64,000 bases of DNA, taken from positions 1,240,001 through 1,304,000 of the forward strand of contig NZ_AP019658.1 in the NCBI RefSeq assembly GCF_009938225.1, read 5' to 3'. Shown here piece by piece: positions 53,552 to 61,993 of this stretch. This DNA comes from Vibrio ponticus. Lineage in GTDB: Bacteria > Pseudomonadota > Gammaproteobacteria > Enterobacterales > Vibrionaceae. A model generated the notes under the pieces. The model made no database searches and was not told the origin of the DNA. It saw only the letters and a list, made by a program, of their open reading frames with translations. The position numbers were made by a program, and so were the translations under genes. Numbering within the stretch: the stretch's first letter is position 1; every line of letters starts with the position of its first letter.

Positions 53552-54340
53552 ATGCAAAACGTAAATACTCGCCTTCATAAGACCGTAGTGTATTCGATTG
53601 TTGGCATCATGTTAGTGCCGATTATCGCGACCTTTATCTATTCTCTGTCATCAAGCTGGGGGGCAACCATCCTGCCCGATGGTTTTACATTCGATTGGTA
53701 CATCAAACTGCTGACAGACCCGCGCTTTTTACAAGCATTTGGACGTTCGCTGTTTATCTGTCTGTCAGCCTTGGCACTCAGTGTTGTGCTGATTTTGCCC
53801 GCCATTTTTGTCGTGTTTTACTACTTTCCTAAACTCGATAAGCTGATGAATATTCTCATCTTGCTGCCGTTTGCCGTGCCGCCAGTTGTCTCATCTGTCG
53901 GTCTATTGCAGCTGTATGCCGACAGTGAAATCAGCTTAATTGGTACGCCTTGGATTTTAATTGGCACCTACTTCACCATTGCGCTGCCCTTTATGTATCG
54001 CGCAATCGCCAATAGCTTTCAAGCCATCAACCTGCATGACTTAATGGATGCGGCGTATCTGCTTGGCGCAAGCACTAGCAAAGCGTTCTTATTGATTATT
54101 TTACCGAACCTAAAGAAAGGCTTATTAGCCTCCCTGTTTCTTTCCTTTTCATTCCTTTTGGGTGAGTTTGTATTTGCCAACATTTTGGTCGGCACTCGCT
54201 ATGAGACGTTGCAGATTTATCTCTACAACATGCGTCAAACCAGCGGACATTTCACCTCAGCATTGGTGATGACTTATTTCCTATTTATTTTCTTACTGAC
54301 TTGGCTAGCCAGTCGTTTTAGCCGAGGAGCACAACAATGA
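53552..54340 (+). CDS. ABC transporter permease
   Basis: A 262-aa second permease subunit with about six membrane helices and an EAA-type loop (MDAAYLLGASTSKAFLLIILPNLKKGLLASLFLSF). It begins 3 bp after the first permease gene. Its stop overlaps the ATPase start (ATGA), giving tight translational coupling. Confidence 0.92.
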   Translation: MQNVNTRLHKTVVYSIVGIMLVPIIATFIYSLSSSWGATILPDGFTFDWYIKLLTDPRFLQAFGRSLFICLSALALSVVLILPAIFVVFYYFPKLDKLMNILILLPFAVPPVVSSVGLLQLYADSEISLIGTPWILIGTYFTIALPFMYRAIANSFQAINLHDLMDAAYLLGASTSKAFLLIILPNLKKGLLASLFLSFSFLLGEFVFANILVGTRYETLQIYLYNMRQTSGHFTSALVMTYFLFIFLLTWLASRFSRGAQQ

Positions 54341-55356
54341 GCTACGTAACTGTAAAAAATCTAACCAAACGTTTTGGTGACAACACGGTATTTGAACAGA
54401 TTCAATTCACCATAGAGCAAGGCGAATTCATCACCCTACTTGGTCCAAGTGGTTGTGGTAAGTCGACACTGTTACGCAGCCTCGCAGGTTTAAACCCGGT
54501 TGATGAAGGGGAGATTTGGGTTGATCAGCACAACATCACCCATCAAGTGCCACAAGAACGCGGCATCGGCATGGTGTTTCAGTCTTACGCGCTGTTTCCC
54601 AATATGACGGTCGAAGGCAATATTGCCTTTGGACTTAAAATGAAAAAGCTCTCAGCCGACGAAATTCAGCAATCGGTCGCGAAAGTGATTGAATTGGTCG
54701 ATTTAAAAGGTAAGGAAAAGCAGTATCCGCATCAACTCTCTGGCGGTCAACGACAACGCGTGGCGCTCGCGCGTGCTTTAGTCGTCAAACCACGCATTCT
54801 GCTGCTTGATGAACCACTCTCCGCGCTGGATGCCAAAATCCGTAAGCATTTACGCCAGCAGATCCGTGATATTCAGAAAGAGATGAACCTCACCACGGTC
54901 TTTGTTACCCACGATCAAGAAGAAGCGATGATCATGTCAGATAGAATCTTCCTCATGAACAAAGGCGAAATCGTCCAAGCTGGCAGCCCGGAAGAGATCT
55001 ACACCCACCCAGCTAATGAATTCGTGGCTGGATTTATGGGGCACTACAACTTAGTCGATGCCAATCAAGCCAAGAAGCTATTCAATATTGAGAGTCAATC
55101 TAAGGTCGCGATTCGCCCAGAATCTATCTACGTTAAGGAGCATGGTCGCCACTACGGTAGCCATATTTCAGCACCCCAAACTGGCATCATTAAAAACCAC
55201 CAGCTACTTGGCAACGTGATCCGTTACCAAGTCGATGTTCAAGATTGTGAACTCACCGTCGATTTATTGAACCGTTCTTCAGAGCGCCTACTGGCAAATG
55301 GTAGCCAACTGGATCTACTATTTAATCTCAACGAAATTCAACCAGTGAGTGCTTAA
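54337..55356 (+). CDS. ABC transporter ATP-binding protein
   Basis: A 339-aa ATPase. Walker A is LGPSGCGKSTLLRSLAG, the signature LSGGQRQRVALARALV, Walker B ILLLDEPLSALDAK, and the switch His FVTHDQEEAM. The C-terminal part (about 235-339) looks like a TOBE regulatory domain (SKVAIRPESIYVKE). It powers import of the compound bound by the 50684 protein. It is closest to the polyamine/iron/phosphonate-type importers. Confidence 0.95.
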   Translation: MSYVTVKNLTKRFGDNTVFEQIQFTIEQGEFITLLGPSGCGKSTLLRSLAGLNPVDEGEIWVDQHNITHQVPQERGIGMVFQSYALFPNMTVEGNIAFGLKMKKLSADEIQQSVAKVIELVDLKGKEKQYPHQLSGGQRQRVALARALVVKPRILLLDEPLSALDAKIRKHLRQQIRDIQKEMNLTTVFVTHDQEEAMIMSDRIFLMNKGEIVQAGSPEEIYTHPANEFVAGFMGHYNLVDANQAKKLFNIESQSKVAIRPESIYVKEHGRHYGSHISAPQTGIIKNHQLLGNVIRYQVDVQDCELTVDLLNRSSERLLANGSQLDLLFNLNEIQPVSA

Positions 55357-55357
55357 A

Positions 55358-56017
55358 ATGTCGAATCCCTTGTATGTATTTGATATGGATGAAACTCTAA
55401 TCAATGGTGACTGCGCCATGATTTGGAATGAGTTTCTGGTCGAAAAAGGCATTGCCAATGCAGACAATTTCCTCGCCGAGGATAAGCGTCTGATGGCGCT
55501 CTACGCGCAAGGCAAAATGAATATGGAAGATTATCTGCAATTTTCCATGGCGCCACTTGCCAACATGTCGATTGCACAAGTAGACCAACTGGTACTCGAG
55601 TGCGTTGAGCAGCGAATTCTGCCCAAGCAGTTTGAACGCTCACAGCTGCTTATCGAACAACTCAATCAGCAAAATGCGGATATGGTGATCATCTCCGCGA
55701 CCGTCAGTTTCTTAGTCGCCGCCGTGGGTCGTCGTATTGGTATCCCTGCTGCATTGGGGATTGATATGGTGGTCGAAAACGGCTGCTACAGCGCAAAAAT
55801 CGATGGCATCCCAAGCTATCGAGAAGGCAAAGTTGCCAGATTGGAACAGTGGTTGTCAGAGCAGTCTCAACACTACTCTGAGGTGCACTTTTATACTGAC
55901 TCAATCAACGACTTACCGCTGTGTGAATACGCGGATCATGTCCACTTAGTTAATCCTTGCCCGCAGCTTAAAGCACTCGCTGACCGACCAAATTGGCAAG
56001 TATTAAACTGGCGTTAG
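55358..56017 (+). CDS. HAD-IB family phosphatase (SerB-like)
   Basis: A 219-aa phosphatase of the HAD-IB subgroup. Motif I is YVFDMDETLINGDCAMIW (DxDxT nucleophile), motif II is MVIISATVSFLVAAVGRRIG, and motif IV is VHFYTDSINDLPLCEYADHVHLVNPCPQL. Relatives include phosphoserine phosphatase and phosphorylcholine phosphatase. I chose the ATG at 55358, one base after the ATPase stop. As last gene of the importer operon, it may remove the phosphate left by the AP-superfamily hydrolase. Confidence 0.88.
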   Translation: MSNPLYVFDMDETLINGDCAMIWNEFLVEKGIANADNFLAEDKRLMALYAQGKMNMEDYLQFSMAPLANMSIAQVDQLVLECVEQRILPKQFERSQLLIEQLNQQNADMVIISATVSFLVAAVGRRIGIPAALGIDMVVENGCYSAKIDGIPSYREGKVARLEQWLSEQSQHYSEVHFYTDSINDLPLCEYADHVHLVNPCPQLKALADRPNWQVLNWR

Positions 56018-56032
56018 TGACACCAATCCTAG

Positions 56033-57406
56033 CTAGAGAGCTTGGTTATAATTGGCGGCAAGCGCCAGCAGCAAGCTCTCTAATCGTGAGGCGGTCATTT
56101 GGTCTAAATTAAGCCGCTGACTGTGCTGCTCAATATATCGCAATGCTTTTGTCGCGCTGAGTAAACTTATCTCATCAGCGCGCATCTCTGTCTTACCACA
56201 CAGCACTGAATAGGCTTTCGTCGCGCCTGATTCATCCCCATATTCCTGCCAAATGTTCTGCCACCAGCCTAACTTACGTGTGGTAAGCAAACGAGTGGTA
56301 AGCAAACGTGTGGTAAGCAAACGCACGCTCGCTTGCGTTTCACCTGCTGTTTCTCCCACCACGTAGACCAGTGCCATTTGTTGGTTTTTCACTTGTTGCG
56401 CATATTGAGTAATACAGGCACCCCGTAAGAACACCTCATGAGCCAATACATGCGCCCCTCCCTGCTCGCCATGATGCAATGCCTTAAGTAAGGCAAAATG
56501 CGCATGCGCAGTCAGCACAGGCAAGGCATGAGACTGGGATGATTTACTCAGCTTGCCTTGCCCAAAATCGCAACGGTCAAACTGCTGACGATGGAGAAAA
56601 CGCTGCTCTTGTTTGTGGGCAAGGTCGATAGCGCTGTCCGTTGATTCAACCACCAACGGCGGCGCATCAATGCAGGACTGATAGCGCCCTAATGTCGGCA
56701 GCGCGAGCGGCAGTAATGTGGTACTTAAATGGAGGATCTTGCCACTTTGCATATCGGTGGTGAGGATCCCCCAAAGATTATTATCTCTGCCTTTATAACC
56801 CAAGGTGAACACCACACTCGCCATATTATCCGCAGCTGGTTGGGACCATAACGTTTGCCACGCGCGACGTTTTAGCTGCTCACAAGCGCGGTCGAAATGC
56901 ACGCCGTATTGCGCAGCCAATTGAGTCAAATCGCCATTTTGTCCTTCATCTGCCCGTAGCTCACTTTCTTGTTGCTGATTTCGGCAAAGCTCAATCGGCT
57001 TGGCGATCTGTTTGTCCATCGGCTTATCGAGCGGCTTATCCAGCTGTTCATCAATCTGGGAAACTAACTGCTGCTGCCCTTTCATCACCGAATTACGCAC
57101 AGAATACGTTTTGCCGCACGTCTTACAGCGAAAACGCGCCTTACCATTGCTGCTATGCCCGAAACGTTTAACCGCCTGTGAACCACAGTCTGGGCAATAA
57201 TTCCCCATAACCAGGGCAAGCTGCTGCTGCCAATGTTGCCAAATCAGCTGATAACTTTGGTTATCAAGCATTGGCGGAGTCGCGGAGCAAGCATCACAAC
57301 GCATCGACAAAAAGCCGAGCGGACGAACGTTATATTGGTATTCAGGCGCATTCGCCACACCAAGATTTTTGCAATGACGACTTTTGCAAACGTTTAAATC
57401 AAGCAC
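56033..57406 (-). CDS. Zinc-ribbon protein with IS1-like finger, possible domesticated transposase relative
   Basis: A 457-aa cytoplasmic protein. It begins with a cysteine cluster (C7, C12, then RCDACSATPP) and a second zinc ribbon NYCPDCGSQAVKRFGHSSNGKARFRCKTCGKTYSVRN, similar in layout to the InsA finger of IS1. The rest shows no recognised catalytic motif. Two low-complexity parts are present: DKPLDKPMDKQIAKP near 140 and an RLLTTRLLTTRLLTTR run encoded by a perfect-phase 15-bp repeat. It starts with GTG at 57406 with a poor ribosome-binding site. Function unknown. Confidence 0.7.
   Translation of the reverse strand: MLDLNVCKSRHCKNLGVANAPEYQYNVRPLGFLSMRCDACSATPPMLDNQSYQLIWQHWQQQLALVMGNYCPDCGSQAVKRFGHSSNGKARFRCKTCGKTYSVRNSVMKGQQQLVSQIDEQLDKPLDKPMDKQIAKPIELCRNQQQESELRADEGQNGDLTQLAAQYGVHFDRACEQLKRRAWQTLWSQPAADNMASVVFTLGYKGRDNNLWGILTTDMQSGKILHLSTTLLPLALPTLGRYQSCIDAPPLVVESTDSAIDLAHKQEQRFLHRQQFDRCDFGQGKLSKSSQSHALPVLTAHAHFALLKALHHGEQGGAHVLAHEVFLRGACITQYAQQVKNQQMALVYVVGETAGETQASVRLLTTRLLTTRLLTTRKLGWWQNIWQEYGDESGATKAYSVLCGKTEMRADEISLLSATKALRYIEQHSQRLNLDQMTASRLESLLLALAANYNQAL
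56280..56324. repeat. Three tandem 15-bp repeats inside the zinc-ribbon gene
   Basis: Copies of GTGGTAAGCAAACGN at 56280-56294, 56295-56309 and 56310-56324 differ only in the last base. Fifteen bases keep the frame, so copy number can change without breaking the protein, which carries a repeated LLTTR unit. Confidence 0.9.
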
Positions 57407-57534
57407 TTAGTTAGCAACAAAAAATGAAAATCGCGCCATTCTATTGATTTTTCCAAATTAAATTGTGATGCACTTCTGAATTTCTAGCCAAACGTTTTCG
57501 TATATTGCCGCCCGTTTATCTAAAGGAGAAGAAC

Positions 57535-59082
57535 ATGAAAAAACGTTTGCTTGCATCTTTGATCGCTTTAGCGGCAACGCCGCTATGCGCGAAGGACCTT
57601 ACCATTCTGTACACCAATGATATTCACGCTAAGGTTGATCCTTACATTGCGCGCTACATTGACGCAGAGCGCGCAGTGGGTGGTTTTGCCAACCTCGCAA
57701 CGTACATCAAACAAGAAAAAGCAGTACAGCCAGAAAGCACAATCGTGCTAGATGCAGGCGATTACTTCTCAGGTTCAACGGTAGATACCCTAACTGAGGG
57801 TGAAGCCATTATCGATATCATGAACACCATGGGTTATGACGTGGCTTCTATCGGTAACCACGAATTCGACTACGGTTGGGATAACACACTAGTCCAACTT
57901 GCCAAAGCAAACTTTGAAATCCTACTCGGCAACGTGTTCTACGAAGGAACAGATAAACCATTTTGGGATAAGCCTTACACCATCGTTGAGCGCGACGGTC
58001 TAAAACTAGGCATCATTGGTCTACACGGCAAATTCGCTTTCTACGACACCGTAGCAGCCAACATGCGTCAAAACCTTGAAGCGCGTGATGAAATTGAATA
58101 CCTACAAAAATACCTTGATGAACTTCGCCCACAAGTTGATGTGACCATTTTGCTGGTTCACCAAGGTACACCTGCGCGTCAATCAAGCCTAGGTAACAAC
58201 GATGTTCGTCGTGCTTTAGATAAAGACATTCAAACTGCCAAACAAGTAAAAGGTTTGGACATTCTAGTGACTGGTCACGCGCACGTGGGTACACCTGAAG
58301 TCATTGAAGTGAATGATACACTGATCGTTTCAACCGATGCTTACGGCATCAACGTGGGTAAACTGACCATCGATTTTGATGAAAAAGCACGTAAGATCAA
58401 AGATTACGAGTTCGACCTAAAAACCATTTGGGCTGACGAATGGCAAGCAGACAAAGAGACTCAAGCGCGCATTGATAAATGGAAAGGCGTGGTTGAAACC
58501 ATCGTTGCTGAGAAATTAACTCACAGCGAAAACACTCTAACTCGCTCGTACGGTGAATCATCAACACTTGGTAACCTAGTGGCAGACTCTATGCTACCAA
58601 ACTTCCCTGATGGTGAACTGGCGTTTACTAACAGTGGCGGCATTCGCGCAGACATCGAAGCGGGCGACATTACTTACGGCGACGTAATCGATGCGCTGCC
58701 GTTCCCTAACTACCCAGTTGTGATGGACTTAACCGGTAAGCAAATCCGTTCGCTGATGGAGCATGCAGCAGGTCTAAGCAATGGCGTTATGCAAGTATCA
58801 AGCGGCGTTTACATGGCTTACGACTCTTCACGCCCAGATGGCAAACGCGTACTGGAACTCAAGCTTAACGGCAAGCCAATGGTGGATGAGCAAGTTTACC
58901 GCGTAGTAACCAACAACTTCCTCGCTGACGGTGGTGACGGTTTTGCTGCCTTCACTGAAGGTAAGAACCGCCAAGAGCGTGCAGGCGAGCCTCTTTCTCT
59001 AGGCTTCAAAGCTTACTTAGCTCGCCCAGATGCACTGGCGAAAGTAACGGAAGTTCGTATCGAAGATCGCAAAGCGCAATAA
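57535..59082 (+). CDS. Periplasmic 5'-nucleotidase / UDP-sugar hydrolase
   Basis: A 515-aa exported metallophosphatase with a signal peptide ([17 protein letters not shown]). The two-metal site is visible: D29 and H31 in [10 protein letters not shown] in [12 protein letters not shown]108-H109 in IGNHEFDYG, and H248/H250 in TGHAHVG. The C-terminal nucleotide-binding domain contains [23 protein letters not shown] and [11 protein letters not shown]. It releases nucleoside and phosphate from extracellular nucleotides. AAAGGAGAAGAAC sets the start. It is not a lipoprotein, unlike some vibrio homologues. Confidence 0.92.
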   Translation: MKKRLLASLIALAATPLCAKDLTILYTNDIHAKVDPYIARYIDAERAVGGFANLATYIKQEKAVQPESTIVLDAGDYFSGSTVDTLTEGEAIIDIMNTMGYDVASIGNHEFDYGWDNTLVQLAKANFEILLGNVFYEGTDKPFWDKPYTIVERDGLKLGIIGLHGKFAFYDTVAANMRQNLEARDEIEYLQKYLDELRPQVDVTILLVHQGTPARQSSLGNNDVRRALDKDIQTAKQVKGLDILVTGHAHVGTPEVIEVNDTLIVSTDAYGINVGKLTIDFDEKARKIKDYEFDLKTIWADEWQADKETQARIDKWKGVVETIVAEKLTHSENTLTRSYGESSTLGNLVADSMLPNFPDGELAFTNSGGIRADIEAGDITYGDVIDALPFPNYPVVMDLTGKQIRSLMEHAAGLSNGVMQVSSGVYMAYDSSRPDGKRVLELKLNGKPMVDEQVYRVVTNNFLADGGDGFAAFTEGKNRQERAGEPLSLGFKAYLARPDALAKVTEVRIEDRKAQ

Positions 59083-59095
59083 TTCGAAATCACTC

Positions 59096-59119
59096 AAGGG
59101 TCACATTACTGTGACCCTT
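59096..59119 (+). terminator. Terminator-like hairpin after the 5'-nucleotidase gene
   Basis: AAGGGTCACA-TTAC-TGTGACCCTT, 10-bp perfect stem, followed by GTCTATTTC. It lies 13 bp after the stop. Confidence 0.75.
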
Positions 59120-59265
59120 GTCTATTTCTACAACTAAATTCGCTAAACCGTTGATCTATATCTGCCAGCTCTACGAAAGCAATTTTGTAAATCGATGATA
59201 TCACTCGAAAAATATTATCTGCTTTTCCGTCATCATGGCGTTTAGCAGACAATTGGGAGGTTTGA

Positions 59266-59514
59266 ATGCGCGCGATTAAAATTGAAACGTTCTCTTATCG
59301 TTCTGGAGAACTGGTCGACTCTATCTCTGTGCCAGCAACGCTAGCACGCTCATTGGTCAAATTACTGCCACGCAATGCCTTATCTCGCTTTGATGAAAAC
59401 GGCGACCAACTGAGAGAATTACTCGAAACCATCGCTGACCCTACATTTAACGGCACGATACTCGATATCACAGATGTACAAGAAAATGAGCGCGTGGTGA
59501 TCTCCGCGGCTTGA
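59266..59514 (+). CDS. Small cytoplasmic protein, 82 aa
   Basis: A protein without recognised family: RAIKIETFSYRSGELVDSISVPATLARSLVKLLPRNALSRFDENGDQLRELLETIADPTFNGTILDITDVQENERVVISA. It looks alpha/beta and cytosolic. A strong GGGAGGTTTGA ribosome-binding site and position 70 bp before the deformylase gene make it a real gene. It may share a transcript with def. Confidence 0.7.
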   Translation: MRAIKIETFSYRSGELVDSISVPATLARSLVKLLPRNALSRFDENGDQLRELLETIADPTFNGTILDITDVQENERVVISAA

Positions 59515-59584
59515 TCAAGACTCTTGATCATACCCACAACTCCGTGATACACCGTCGCCTCAAAGTAAAGAGGCATCACCAGCT

Positions 59585-60088
59585 ATGGCAGTTTTAGAAA
59601 TTCTTACCGCGCCTGATCCGCGCTTAAAAGTAAATGCAGAAAAAGTGGAAGACTTTGCGTCAATCCAAACTTTTATCGACGATATGCTCGACACACTTTA
59701 CGCAACCGACAACGGCATCGGCTTGGCTTCAACTCAAGTCGGTCATAAAGAAGCGGTTGTGGTCATTGACCTATCAGAAGAGCGCAATGATCCGCTGATT
59801 CTGGTTAACCCAGAAGTCGTTAGTGGCAGTGACAAGGCAATGGGTCAAGAAGGCTGTCTTTCAGTACCAGAATACTACGCTGATGTTGAACGCTACACAT
59901 CTGTCGTCGTCTCTGCTCAAGACCGTCACGGTAACCCAATCACCATCGAGACCGACGAGTTTCTCGCGATTGTGATGCAGCATGAAATCGACCATCTGTC
60001 AGGTAACCTGTTTATTGATTACCTCTCGCCGCTTAAGCGTCAAATGGCGATGAAAAAGGTCAAGAAACACCTTAAAGCACAAGCGTAA
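59585..60088 (+). CDS. def2: Peptide deformylase (second copy)
   Basis: A 167-aa iron/zinc deformylase removing the formyl group from new proteins. Motif I is GIGLASTQVG, motif II EGCLSVP with C91, and motif III HEIDH with H133, E134 and H137. The full active site is present. The absence of fmt beside it, unlike the usual def-fmt pair, indicates a second deformylase; the number in the symbol is my label. The start has AGAGG 9-10 bases upstream. Confidence 0.93.
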   Translation: MAVLEILTAPDPRLKVNAEKVEDFASIQTFIDDMLDTLYATDNGIGLASTQVGHKEAVVVIDLSEERNDPLILVNPEVVSGSDKAMGQEGCLSVPEYYADVERYTSVVVSAQDRHGNPITIETDEFLAIVMQHEIDHLSGNLFIDYLSPLKRQMAMKKVKKHLKAQA

Positions 60089-60098
60089 TTCAAACTGT

Positions 60099-60126
60099 AA
60101 AGCTCCTTCTGGGGCTTTATTTTTAT
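60099..60126 (+). terminator. Rho-independent terminator of def2
   Basis: AAAGCTCC-TTCT-GGGGCTTT with one mismatch, followed by ATTTTTAT, 10 bp after the stop. Confidence 0.75.
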
Positions 60127-60294
60127 CTGCCACTTGTACTCTCCCTACCATTAACATCTGGTATAGGCTCTGCATGAGAGGGTTTTCTCGATCTATATTG
60201 CATTTTACCCCTCTAATATCGATGAGACATTGCACTCTAACCCATTGATATGCAGCATGACCTCCATTGTTTAGCGCTTTATAAGCCACCAATG

Positions 60295-60693
60295 ATGGAG
60301 TCACTTGTGATAACCAATCAAGATTTCACTGTCTGTGATAAGCAACTTCACTTCAAAAAAGACAGCTATCCACTAAGCAAGATTAAGGCAGCGAGAGTCA
60401 AAACCAACACCTTGCGTGATCATGCCCTGCGCGTGACATCAATTGGCTTAATTGTTTCGAGTGTGGTGTGGATGATTTGCCCAGACTTGTTTGGAATGTT
60501 TACCGGTCCGTTGGCGATATCAATAGGCATGCTTGCAGCGCTCGCCTCATTGAGGAAATACGAGCTACAAGTGGAGTTTCAGCACATTGATGAAACGGGG
60601 TTACAGTGGGTTTCGGTGGCGAAAAGCAATAAAAAAGCGATTCGGCATATATTCGAACAGCAAGCCAACGAGATTAATAACCAAATCGCCTAA
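60295..60693 (+). CDS. Small inner-membrane protein, DUF6232-like
   Basis: A protein of about 132 aa. The N-terminus (LVITNQDFTVCDKQLHFKKDSYPLSKIKAARVKT) is a short beta domain, followed by two hydrophobic helices (SIGLIVSSVVWMICPDLFGMF and GPLAISIGMLAALASL), then a C-terminal strand and helix. This pattern matches a small family of uncharacterised membrane proteins with a PH-like front end. The start is uncertain between 60250, 60292 and 60295. Function unknown. Confidence 0.7.
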   Translation: MESLVITNQDFTVCDKQLHFKKDSYPLSKIKAARVKTNTLRDHALRVTSIGLIVSSVVWMICPDLFGMFTGPLAISIGMLAALASLRKYELQVEFQHIDETGLQWVSVAKSNKKAIRHIFEQQANEINNQIA

Positions 60694-60713
60694 CCACCAT
60701 AGCCGCTCACACA

Positions 60714-61250
60714 TTATTTCTCGTAAGTGCCACGAATCGGATAGTTGTTAGCCGGGTTGCGAATAAACTCAATACCCGCCAACAAAGTCTTGAGATCTGG
60801 ACGAGTAAAGGGAGCATTCGAAATATCCACAATCTGCACTTGTCCTTGCTCATTCACCACAAATAAACCCGGTTCGGCAAAAAGATGATCGGTTTCTTGC
60901 TCAGAGCGAGGGCTGGATACATATAGCCCTAACGACTTCATCTGTTCAAAGTTCAGACCATAAGCAATTGGGAAACTGACATGCAGTTTTTCCATATGTT
61001 GCTGCAGTTGCTCTTTACTATCGGCAGAAACAGCAATCACATCTACACCGATATTTTTAAACTCAGCTTGCAGCGTCTCCAGTTCATTAAGGTAGCGCGT
61101 ACAAAGCGGGCAGTGCTTACCACGGTATATAACCACCAAACGCCAATCAGCGCTTCCCTGTGGTTTAGCAATCTCAACTAGGCTTGCATTAAGAGTGGGT
61201 AATTCGATTTTAGGAAAAACAGCACCTGCACTTAATTTACTCATCATCAT
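60714..61250 (-). CDS. AhpC/TSA-type peroxiredoxin-like protein
   Basis: A 178-aa thioredoxin-fold protein. The block RLVVIYRGKHCPLCTRYLNELETLQAEFKNIGVDVIAVSADSKEQLQQHMEKL shows the family pattern with a CxxC (HCPLC) where peroxiredoxins have the peroxidatic Cys. It probably reduces peroxides or acts as a thiol reductase. The start at 61250 has AGAGGAATCG; the frame extends to 61280. It lies downstream of the NTF2-like gene in the same direction. Confidence 0.88.
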   Translation of the reverse strand: MMMSKLSAGAVFPKIELPTLNASLVEIAKPQGSADWRLVVIYRGKHCPLCTRYLNELETLQAEFKNIGVDVIAVSADSKEQLQQHMEKLHVSFPIAYGLNFEQMKSLGLYVSSPRSEQETDHLFAEPGLFVVNEQGQVQIVDISNAPFTRPDLKTLLAGIEFIRNPANNYPIRGTYEK

Positions 61251-61359
61251 CGATTCCTCTAACATCGGAAAATCATTCATTTCTCAAGGGTTCGCGCCCT
61301 ACATCAAGAGCGCGATGAAACAGTAGAGTGTATTTGTTCACTCTCCTGGCTACGCAACA

Positions 61360-61890
61360 TTAAACGTACTGGTAGCTACCATCGGTTTTGTCGCGTTTGC
61401 CAACGTACTTGTCTTCAAAGTTTGGTGACCAAACTGCACTCGCTGCTTGGTTTTGGTTCCAGTCAAACGCTGTCATACGGTGCGTCATTTTCCACTCGCC
61501 ATTACGACGCTCAAACTTATACCAATGGCGTCCACCCAAGATGCCCTCTTTATCAACGCCATCTTCTTCATGGACATGGTAAGCCCAGACATAGCTCTCA
61601 GCCGTTGCAGTATCACCATCAACATTAATCAGCACATTACTAATTCGATGCTGAGTAATTTTGATCGCTTTAAAACCTTGCATCGCAGGTTCAACAAACG
61701 CGTGTGCATTGTCGTTATAGAAAAACAAATCTGGGAATATTGGGTCTTGGTGATCTTCAATCGCATCTTCCCAATAAGTCGACTTCATCAACTCAGCGTC
61801 CATACGATCTAATGAGCGAGCGTGGCGATAAATGACTTCGGTGATGTCTTGTTTATCTAGCATGATTTGAAGTTTGTTTTGCATGTTCAT
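61360..61890 (-). CDS. SnoaL/NTF2-like family protein
   Basis: A 176-aa protein of the cone-shaped NTF2-like fold: LDKQDITEVIYRHARSLDRMDAELMKSTYWEDAIEDHQ, FKAIKITQHRISNVLINVDGDTATAESYVWAYHV, GILGGRHWYKFERRNGEWKMTHRMTAFDWNQ. This matches the SnoaL-like/scytalone-dehydratase type group, whose members include polyketide cyclases and dehydratases as well as non-enzymes. GGAGAGCCTT sets the start at 61890. It is divergent from a LysR gene that probably controls it. Confidence 0.85.
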   Translation of the reverse strand: MNMQNKLQIMLDKQDITEVIYRHARSLDRMDAELMKSTYWEDAIEDHQDPIFPDLFFYNDNAHAFVEPAMQGFKAIKITQHRISNVLINVDGDTATAESYVWAYHVHEEDGVDKEGILGGRHWYKFERRNGEWKMTHRMTAFDWNQNQAASAVWSPNFEDKYVGKRDKTDGSYQYV

Positions 61891-61962
61891 AAGGCTCTCC
61901 TCTTGTGTTGGGATGAATCTTAGACCCAAACAAAAAAGACTAAAACTATGCTAGAATGACTA

Positions 61963-61980
61963 CCAATTATGCATATTTGG
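61963..61980. promoter_or_regulatory. Palindromic LysR operator candidate
   Basis: An 18-bp palindrome, CCAA-t-TATGCATA-t-TTGG, with one mismatched pair. It ends 14 bp before the LysR start and lies 73 bp before the divergent NTF2-like gene. Its symmetry and place fit a LysR or similar dimeric site. Confidence 0.6.
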
Positions 61981-61993
61981 AATAATTGAAAAC

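Noticed and set aside
50684..55356. Importer considered as a plain ferric-iron transporter
   Set aside because: The binding protein's fold would allow it, but two coupled phosphatase-type enzymes and a UTRA regulator fit a phosphorus compound better.
56280..56324. Repeat considered as a CRISPR fragment
   Set aside because: Units are contiguous 15-mers with no spacers and lie in a coding frame.
56033..57406. Zinc-ribbon gene considered as an insertion sequence
   Set aside because: No terminal inverted repeats, target duplication or DDE motif could be seen.
61447..61812. 121-codon forward frame opposite the NTF2-like gene
   Set aside because: No ribosome-binding site, low-quality composition, and the reverse strand has a recognised fold.
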